A DNA stretch of 43,867 nt from Streptomyces ossamyceticus (GTDB taxonomy: Bacteria > Actinomycetota > Actinomycetes > Streptomycetales > Streptomycetaceae), in assembly GCF_001418475.1 (NCBI RefSeq), contig NZ_LIQX01000120.1, positions 1 to 43,867 on the forward strand, written 5' to 3'. The notes under the pieces are model-generated. The model was not told the origin of the DNA, did not search any database, and saw only the letters and a program-made list of their open reading frames with translations. Shown in pieces: positions 35,797 through 43,867 of the stretch. The translations under genes were made by a program, and so were the position numbers. Position 1 is the stretch's first letter, and the number at the start of each line of letters is the position of its first letter.

Positions 35797-36771
35797 CTAC
35801 TGCTCTTGCTGCCCGTCGGCAACGTCGCCGGGCTGGTTCGCGCCCGGGGTGACGGTGACCGTCACGGTCGGCCGCGGGGTGGGCTTCGGCTTCTCCGGGA
35901 GCACCGTGTCGCGGGGGTCCTTGCGGGGCGGCTTGACGACGACGCCGACGATGTCGAGCTGGGTGAAGGCGACGTACGGCTTGACGTAGATGGTGCGGGT
36001 GAGGTCGCCGCCGGAGGGGTCGACGCGGGAGACGACGCCGACGGGGACGCCGGGCACGAACGGCTTGTCGGCCTGGGAGCCGAAGGTGACGAGGCGGTCG
36101 CCCGCCTTCACCTTGGCCTTGCCGTTGAGGAGTTCGACACGCAGCGGACGGTCGCCCTGGCCGGAGGCGAAGCCGAGTTCGTCGGTGGCCTCCATCCGGG
36201 TGCCGACGGTGAAGTCGGGGTCGTTGGCGAGGAGGACCGTCGCGGTGTTCGGGCCGACGGTGGTGACGCGGCCGACGAGTCCGTCGCCGTTGAGGACGGT
36301 CATGTCGCGGGTGATGCCGTCGTTGGTGCCGATGTCGATGGTGACGGTCCAGGAGAAGCCCTGGGCCGCCCCTATGGCGATGACCTCGGCGCCCTTGATG
36401 CCGTACTGGCCGCCCGCGGCGCTCTTGAGCATCTTGTCGAGCTGGCGCACCCTGCTGCGGTTGCGGTCGCCGCTGCCGAGCGACGCCTTCAGCTCCGCGT
36501 TCTCCTTCTCCAGGGCGGCGAGGCGGTCGTGGCGGGATCCGGATGCGCGGACCGCGCTTATGGCGTTGCCGATCGGGTCGACGGCGGTCGACACCCCGTC
36601 CTCGATCGGGCCGAAGACGGTGGCCGCGGCACGTCGGGCACCGTCGACCGGTGAGTCCTCCCCGCCGCGGATGTCCACCGTGATCAGCGCGAACGCTACG
36701 GCGATCAGCAGCACCAGGAGCAGCCGGCTCTCTCGTGTGTCCCTCACGTGCGGCGGCCGTGCCTTCCTCAT
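35797..36771 (-). CDS. mreC: Rod shape-determining protein MreC
   Basis: 324 residues. One membrane helix (17-33), then a coiled coil (RHDRLAALEKENAELKASL) and the paired beta-barrel periplasmic domain (about 115-270; GFSWTVTIDIGTNDGITRDM, FGSQADKPFVPGVPVG). A Pro/Thr-rich tail (PKPTPRPTVTVTVTPG) follows. It links cytoplasmic MreB to the wall synthases outside. Start ATG 36771. A perfect hairpin separates it from mreB, so it may have its own promoter in the AT-rich 150-nt gap. Confidence 0.95.
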   Translation of the reverse strand: MRKARPPHVRDTRESRLLLVLLIAVAFALITVDIRGGEDSPVDGARRAAATVFGPIEDGVSTAVDPIGNAISAVRASGSRHDRLAALEKENAELKASLGSGDRNRSRVRQLDKMLKSAAGGQYGIKGAEVIAIGAAQGFSWTVTIDIGTNDGITRDMTVLNGDGLVGRVTTVGPNTATVLLANDPDFTVGTRMEATDELGFASGQGDRPLRVELLNGKAKVKAGDRLVTFGSQADKPFVPGVPVGVVSRVDPSGGDLTRTIYVKPYVAFTQLDIVGVVVKPPRKDPRDTVLPEKPKPTPRPTVTVTVTPGANQPGDVADGQQEQ

Positions 36772-36871
36772 AGGAATTCGACAGGAATTGGGGAATTCGG
36801 GTAGCCCCTGGGATTCCCTGGGACGGGAACCGGAGGGGCGCTTTGTGGAGCTTATGCCTCAATATCAACGA

Positions 36872-36907
36872 TCCGCCGTACGAGAGGAGATCGTCTCGTA
36901 CGGCGGA
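36872..36907 (-). terminator. Perfect hairpin between mreB and mreC
   Basis: TCCGCCGTACGAGA (36872-36885) pairs over all 14 positions with TCTCGTACGGCGGA (36894-36907), with an 8-nt loop. It starts 15 nt past the mreB stop, so it most likely terminates or attenuates the mreB transcript before mreC. Confidence 0.8.
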
Positions 36908-36921
36908 ATCGAAGCGTTACG

Positions 36922-37953
36922 TCATCTGCGGGGCTGGGCGTCGAGCACCTGCTGCAACGCCTCGAACTCCTCGACGCACTTGCCGGAACCGAGCGCCACA
37001 CTGTCCAGCGGGTCCTCGGCGATATGGATCGGCATACCGGTCTCACGGCGCAGCCGCTCGTCCAGTCCGCGGAGCAGAGCGCCACCGCCGGTGAGGACGA
37101 TGCCGCGGTCCATGATGTCGCCGGAGAGTTCCGGCGGGCATTTGTCGAGGGTCGTCTTCACGGCATCCACGATGGCGTTGACGGGTTCTTCGATCGCCTT
37201 CCGCACTTCCGCGGCGGAGATGACGACGGTCTTGGGCAGCCCGGACACCAGGTCCCGGCCGCGGATTTCGGTGTGCTCGTCAGCGTCGAGGTCGTACGCC
37301 GAACCGATCGTGATCTTGATCTGTTCGGCTGTCCGCTCACCGAGGAGGAGGCTGTACTCCTTCTTGATGTGCTGGATGATCGCGTTGTCCAACTCGTCGC
37401 CCGCGACGCGGATGGACTGGGCGGTGACGATGCCGCCGAGGGAGATGACCGCGACCTCCGTGGTGCCGCCGCCGATGTCCACCACCATGTTGCCCGTGGC
37501 CTCGTGGACCGGCAGGCCGGAGCCGATGGCCGCGGCCATGGGCTCCTCGATGATGTGCACCTGACGCGCGCCGGCCTGGGAGGACGCCTCGATGACGGCG
37601 CGCCGCTCGACACCGGTGATACCGGAGGGCACGCAGACGACGACCCGGGGCCGGGCGAGATAGCGCCGCTTGTGGATCTTCAGGATGAAGTAGCGGAGCA
37701 TCCGCTCGGTGATCTCGAAGTCGGCGATCACACCGTCCTTCAGCGGCCGTACGGCAACGATGTTGCCGGGCGTCCGCCCGATCATCTTCTTCGCTTCCGC
37801 GCCGACCGCGAGGATGCCACCGGTGTTGGTGTTGATCGCGACGACGGACGGCTCGTTCAGTACGATCCCGCGACCCCTGACGTACACCAGCGTGTTGGCG
37901 GTCCCGAGGTCGACAGCCATGTCACGGCCGATGAACGACATTGAGTTCCCCAT
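36922..37953 (-). CDS. mreB: Rod shape-determining actin homolog MreB
   Basis: 343 residues from ATG 37953 ([12 protein letters not shown]). An alternative ATG at 37941 gives 339 residues and has GGGGA directly upstream. Actin-fold motifs: phosphate-1 [11 protein letters not shown], phosphate-2 [14 protein letters not shown], and adenosine-binding [15 protein letters not shown]. It polymerises at the membrane; in Streptomyces it is needed for spore-wall integrity rather than hyphal growth. First gene of the mre cluster. The frame is open a further 70 codons upstream, but that part is not MreB-like. Confidence 0.97.
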   Translation of the reverse strand: MGNSMSFIGRDMAVDLGTANTLVYVRGRGIVLNEPSVVAINTNTGGILAVGAEAKKMIGRTPGNIVAVRPLKDGVIADFEITERMLRYFILKIHKRRYLARPRVVVCVPSGITGVERRAVIEASSQAGARQVHIIEEPMAAAIGSGLPVHEATGNMVVDIGGGTTEVAVISLGGIVTAQSIRVAGDELDNAIIQHIKKEYSLLLGERTAEQIKITIGSAYDLDADEHTEIRGRDLVSGLPKTVVISAAEVRKAIEEPVNAIVDAVKTTLDKCPPELSGDIMDRGIVLTGGGALLRGLDERLRRETGMPIHIAEDPLDSVALGSGKCVEEFEALQQVLDAQPRR

Positions 37954-38277
37954 CAGGATTCGTCTGGCCTTCCCTGGTAGAGCGCTGAGGGCTTTTGAGT
38001 GCGTTTCAGGGCTTTTACGGGTCGGCGAAGTGGGTGCTGTGACGTGAAGGCTTACATCGTAGTCTCGCCCGCACGAACACTGCGCGAGGGTCTTCGCCAT
38101 TGTGGGCATGCGATGCGCCGCCTCGCCTGTGGAGACGAGCCATCGGGGGTGCGCGTTCCCCCGAACGCCACGCATATGCCGTTGAACTGCCGTGCTTTCG
38201 GCGGTTCGGTGGTTCGGCAGGTCGGGCGGGGAGTAGGCCGTGTGGGTGGTGGCCGGATACCGCGGTGGGACAAGGAC
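37954..38277. other. mreB upstream region
   Basis: About 320 nt between mreB and the ndk terminator without a credible gene. It must contain the mreB promoter(s). A TACGAT (minus strand, around 38051-38056) would suit a -10 box, but I find no convincing -35 partner. Confidence 0.4.
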
Positions 38278-38309
38278 GGTGGGGGCGAGCGGACGTCACC
38301 GCCCCCGCC
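38278..38309 (-). terminator. Terminator after ndk
   Basis: GGTGGGGGCG (38278-38287) pairs with CGCCCCCGCC (38300-38309), one G-U-type pair, 12-nt loop. It lies 13 nt past the ndk stop codon. Confidence 0.7.
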
Positions 38310-38322
38310 GCCGCGAAGAGTA

Positions 38323-38736
38323 CTACGCCCGGCCGGGGAAGAAGATCTTGACCTCGCGCTCGGCCGATTCCTCGGAGTCGGAGGCGTGGATGAGGTTCTC
38401 GCGGACGATGACGCCGTAGTCACCACGGATGGAGCCGGGGGCCGCGGCGATCGGGTCGGTCGGACCGGCCAGCGCGCGCACGCCCTCGATGACGCGCTCG
38501 CCCTCGACGATCAGCGCCACGACCGGACCGGAGGACATGAACTCCACCAGCGGCTCGTAGAACGGCTTGCCCTTGTGCTCGCCGTAGTGCTGCTCCAGGG
38601 TCTCCTGGTCCAGTGTCCGCAGTTCCAGCGCGGTGATGCGCCAGCCGGCCTTACGCTCGATTCGGCTGATGATCTCGCCGGTCAGGCCACGCCGGACGGC
38701 GTCGGGCTTGAGGAGGACGAGGGTGCGCTGGCTCAC
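38323..38736 (-). CDS. ndk: Nucleoside diphosphate kinase
   Basis: 137 residues from GTG 38736, with AAGGAGT 8-9 nt upstream. Converts NDPs to NTPs through a phosphohistidine. Signature features: LVLLKPDAVRRGL at the N-terminus and the active-site H117 in RENLIHASDS. Full length for the family (hexameric bacterial type). It lies downstream of the DUF4233 gene and is followed by a strong terminator. Confidence 0.98.
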   Translation of the reverse strand: MSQRTLVLLKPDAVRRGLTGEIISRIERKAGWRITALELRTLDQETLEQHYGEHKGKPFYEPLVEFMSSGPVVALIVEGERVIEGVRALAGPTDPIAAAPGSIRGDYGVIVRENLIHASDSEESAEREVKIFFPGRA

Positions 38737-38811
38737 GGTGGGGACTCCTTCGTTCACAGGCGTGCGGAGCTCAGAGGCTACAGGGCGGGCCCGACCGGGC
38801 GTTACGCAGCG

Positions 38812-39147
38812 TCAGGAGGCCTGGGCCGCGAACCGCGCCTTCGCCTCGTCGACCTTGCGGCCGAAGTGGACGGACGCCCACCACAGGGCCGCGAACACCG
38901 CGCCCATGAAGAACATGGTCGGCACGTAGAAGCCGGACAGGATCAGCGCGATCTGCAGCGCCCAGCCCAGCTGGACACCGCCGGGCCGGGTGATCAGCCC
39001 GCACAGCACGACGCACAGGAACATCGCGACACCGCTGACCGTCCAGACCGTCGACATGGCCAGGTCCGGGTCCTTCATGGCGACCAGCCCGGCGAAGCCG
39101 ATCACGAAGAACTCGCCGATCAGGGTGGAAGCACACAGGGTACGCAT
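38812..39147 (-). CDS. DUF4233 membrane protein
   Basis: 111 residues, four predicted transmembrane helices (LIGEFFVIGFAGLVAM; VSGVAMFLCVVLCGLI; ALQIALILSGFYV; MFFMGAVFAALWWASVHFG). The family is found between folC and ndk across actinobacteria, with function unknown. It starts 8 nt after the folC stop, so it is translated from the folC mRNA. Confidence 0.9.
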   Translation of the reverse strand: MRTLCASTLIGEFFVIGFAGLVAMKDPDLAMSTVWTVSGVAMFLCVVLCGLITRPGGVQLGWALQIALILSGFYVPTMFFMGAVFAALWWASVHFGRKVDEAKARFAAQAS

Positions 39148-39155
39148 GGGTGAGA

Positions 39156-40664
39156 TCAGCCCTTCCCCAGCAGCAGCCGGGCCTCGCCGACGGTGATGAC
39201 GGAACCGGTGACGAGGACACCGGCGCCTGCGAACTCGCCCTCCTCCTCGGCGAGCGTGATCGCCGCCTCCAGGGCGTCCGGCAGCCGCGGCTCGACCTGC
39301 ACGCGCTCGTCGCCGAAGACCTCCACCGCGACCGCCGCCAGTTCGTCGGCGTCCATCGCGCGGTGGCTGGAGTTCTGGGTGATCACGACCTCGGCGAAGA
39401 TCGGTTCGAAGGCCTCCAGGACACCCCGTACGTTCTTGTCGCCGCTCGCGCCCACGACCCCGATGAGCCGGCTGAAGTCGAACGCCTCACCGACCGCCTC
39501 GGCCGTGGCCAGCGCGCCCGCCGGATTGTGCGCCGCGTCCAGCACGACGGTCGGGGACCGCCGTACGACCTCCAGCCGGCCCGGCGACGACACCGACGCG
39601 AACGCCTTGCGGACCGTCTCCGCGTCCAGCGGTTCCGGCCGCTGCGACCCGACGCCGAAGAACGCCTCGACTGCGGCCAGGGCGACGGCCGCGTTGTGCG
39701 CCTGGTAGGGGCCGTGCAGCGGGAGGTACAGCTCGGGGTACTCGCCGCCGAGGCCGCGCAGGGTGAGCATCTGTCCGCCGACGGCGACCTGCCGCGAGAC
39801 GACCCCGAACTCCAGGCCCTCGCGGGCCACGGTCGCGTCGACCTCCACGGCCTTCTTCAGCATCACCTGCGCCGCGTCGACCGGCTGCTGCGCGAGGATC
39901 ACGGTCGCGTCCTGCTTGATGACCCCGGACTTCTCCCCGGCGATCTCGGCGGGCGTCGAGCCCAGCCGGTCGGTGTGGTCCAGGTCGATGGGGGTGATGA
40001 CGGCGACGTCCCCGTCGATGACGTTGGTGGCGTCCCAGGAACCGCCCATCCCGACCTCGACGACGGCCACGTCGACCGGCGCGTCGGCGAAGGCGGCGTA
40101 CGCCATGCCGGTGAGCACCTCGAAGAAGGAGAGCCGGTACTCCTGGGAGCCGTCCACCATCTCGACGTACGGCTTGATGTCCTGGTACGTCTCGACGAAC
40201 CGCTCGGCGGAGATCGGGGCGCCGTCCAGGCTGATGCGCTCGGTGATCGACTGGACGTGCGGGGAGGTGTAGCGGCCGGTACGCAGGTCGAAGGCACCGA
40301 GCAGGGCTTCGATCATGCGGGCGGTGGAGGTCTTGCCGTTGGTGCCGGTGATGTGGATCGAGGGGTACGACCGCTGCGGCTCGCCGAGGACGTCCATCAG
40401 CGCGGCGATCCGCTGGACCGACGGCTCCAGCTTGGTCTCGCCCCAGCGCGTCGCGAGGTCGGCCTCGACCTCGCGCAGTGCCTTGTCGACCTCCGGGTCG
40501 GCCGGCCGCGACGGCACGTCGGACTGGGGGGCGCCGCCCTGCGCACGCAGGGTGCGGCTGCCGGCCTCGATCACCGCGAGGTCCGGGTCACGGTCCGTCT
40601 CGGCGGCGATGATCTCCTCGAAGGGGTCGATCGGGTCGGGCTGCTGCTCACTGCGTTCGCTCAC
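39156..40664 (-). CDS. folC: Folylpolyglutamate / dihydrofolate synthase
   Basis: 502 residues. Mur-ligase-like enzyme adding glutamate to folates (and dihydropteroate to dihydrofolate). An N-terminal acidic extension of about 60 residues precedes the ATPase core: P-loop GTNGKTS at 107-113, then SPHVQSITERI, VEVGMGGSWDATNVI, LDHTDRLG, and DAAHNPAG in the C-terminal domain. Start ATG 40664. It stands between valS (286 nt upstream) and the DUF4233 gene. Confidence 0.96.
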   Translation of the reverse strand: MSERSEQQPDPIDPFEEIIAAETDRDPDLAVIEAGSRTLRAQGGAPQSDVPSRPADPEVDKALREVEADLATRWGETKLEPSVQRIAALMDVLGEPQRSYPSIHITGTNGKTSTARMIEALLGAFDLRTGRYTSPHVQSITERISLDGAPISAERFVETYQDIKPYVEMVDGSQEYRLSFFEVLTGMAYAAFADAPVDVAVVEVGMGGSWDATNVIDGDVAVITPIDLDHTDRLGSTPAEIAGEKSGVIKQDATVILAQQPVDAAQVMLKKAVEVDATVAREGLEFGVVSRQVAVGGQMLTLRGLGGEYPELYLPLHGPYQAHNAAVALAAVEAFFGVGSQRPEPLDAETVRKAFASVSSPGRLEVVRRSPTVVLDAAHNPAGALATAEAVGEAFDFSRLIGVVGASGDKNVRGVLEAFEPIFAEVVITQNSSHRAMDADELAAVAVEVFGDERVQVEPRLPDALEAAITLAEEEGEFAGAGVLVTGSVITVGEARLLLGKG

Positions 40665-40900
40665 GGGGCCAGTCTACGGGTGGGGCTTCGCCTGACCGGG
40701 GCGCCTCTCAGCTCGGGGATGCGGGTCGTGTGGCGGCCGCGGGCGCGTAGTGGTTGCCCGCGCGGTTGCCGGCGTCCCCTGAGTCCGGCAGCGGCAAGTC
40801 GCCCTCTCCAGATGCGGGCAGTCGTGCCGCTGGGGCGGCACAGGTGGGCGCGGGCGGCGCATCGTGAGCGCCGAGTCGCGCGGCCCGCCCCGGCAAGCGG

Positions 40901-40932
40901 AAACCCCCGGCGCCCAGGGGCACCGAGGGTTT
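40901..40932 (-). terminator. Terminator after valS
   Basis: AAACCC-C-CGGCGCC (40901-40914) pairs with GGCACCG-A-GGGTTT (40919-40932), with one mismatch and a 4-nt loop. It starts 19 nt past the valS stop. The remaining 230 nt to folC hold its promoter; no gene is seen there. Confidence 0.75.
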
Positions 40933-40950
40933 TCACGGACCTGCGAGCGG

Positions 40951-43602
<2,652 letters not shown>

Positions 43603-43739
43603 GCGCTCAGTTTAGGGGTGTCACGGGGTGGTCCCGAAACTCGATTCTTCGGTAACGGTGTGACCCCCGGTGCGGGGCGCCCATCGACTTTGCGCCAGGA
43701 TGTCAGGAACACATAAGCATCTGGAGGGGAACCCAGACC

Positions 43740-43867
43740 ATGAGTCACAACCAGCCGGGCCCGTACGGCGGGCAGCCCCAGCAGCCCGGGCCGTACGGTC
43801 AGCCGGGCCCCTACGGCCAGCAGCAGCCGCAGGCCGCCCCCCAGCCCGGCTACGGCTACCCGCAGCA
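43740..43867 (+). CDS. N-terminal part of a Gly/Pro/Tyr/Gln-rich protein (cut by window end)
   Basis: Begins at ATG 43740 with GGAGGGGA upstream, and runs off the window after 42 residues. The visible part consists of QPGPYGQ-type repeats, the disordered head typical of many Streptomyces membrane proteins (for example DUF4190 or RDD families). The defining domain lies outside the window, so the family cannot be named. Divergent from valS. Confidence 0.75.
   Translation, partial: MSHNQPGPYGGQPQQPGPYGQPGPYGQQQPQAAPQPGYGYPQ

Overview
The window is a high-GC actinobacterial chromosome segment, almost certainly Streptomyces. The flanking genes are in the conserved Streptomyces order, all read leftwards: valS, folC, DUF4233, ndk, mreB-mreC-mreD-mrdA-rodA, a CYTH/CHAD protein, a B12-binding radical SAM gene (TIGR03960 type), then (after an interruption) a membrane repeat protein, the radical-SAM-associated DUF2344 gene, rne, a secreted phospholipase D-like protein, rplU, rpmA and obg. 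Only a Gly/Pro/Gln-rich gene at the far right edge reads rightwards.

Layout. 1-9462: obg, rpmA, rplU, a secreted PLD-like protein, a very large RNase E/G and the DUF2344 protein. 9511-11436: a Trp-rich repetitive membrane protein, a frameshifted gene remnant and a displaced 3' end of the radical SAM gene. About 11433-26132: an integrative and conjugative element of the actinomycete type (AICE), carrying a large serine integrase, a pSAM2-like rep/tra/spread operon, a GntR regulator, a divergent HATPase/XRE-TPR pair, an APH-like kinase, and a 1204-residue nuclease-NACHT protein with atypical base composition. About 26133-27637: a second 1.5-kb layer with an SMI1/KNR4-type protein, a small membrane protein and a paralog of the element's terminal 61-residue gene. 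27537-43602: radical SAM gene, CYTH/CHAD, the cell-elongation mre/rod cluster, ndk, folC and valS.

How it fits together. The element entered the 3' end of the radical SAM gene. Three versions of that 3' end are now present: the one in use (27537-27641), one at the element's right border (26038-26136) and the original chromosomal end at its left border (11350-11436). All share the hexamer CCGCAG at the same codon position. Joining the two outer borders in silico gives an attB with perfect 6-bp arms (GGGTGT/ACACCC) around the core, as expected for a serine-integrase site. The element supplies a replacement C-terminus, so the host gene stays intact. A 45-bp perfect direct repeat bounds the 1.5-kb second layer.

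Most notable content. The gene at 22025-25639 has an N-terminal PD-(D/E)xK/Cap4-like nuclease signature, a NACHT NTPase, a long helical C-terminal part and a terminal Cys/His knuckle. That is the architecture of antiphage NLR-like (bNACHT/Avs-type) proteins. It is the best candidate for an undescribed defence system here, carried as cargo next to the attachment site. Function is inferred from sequence only.
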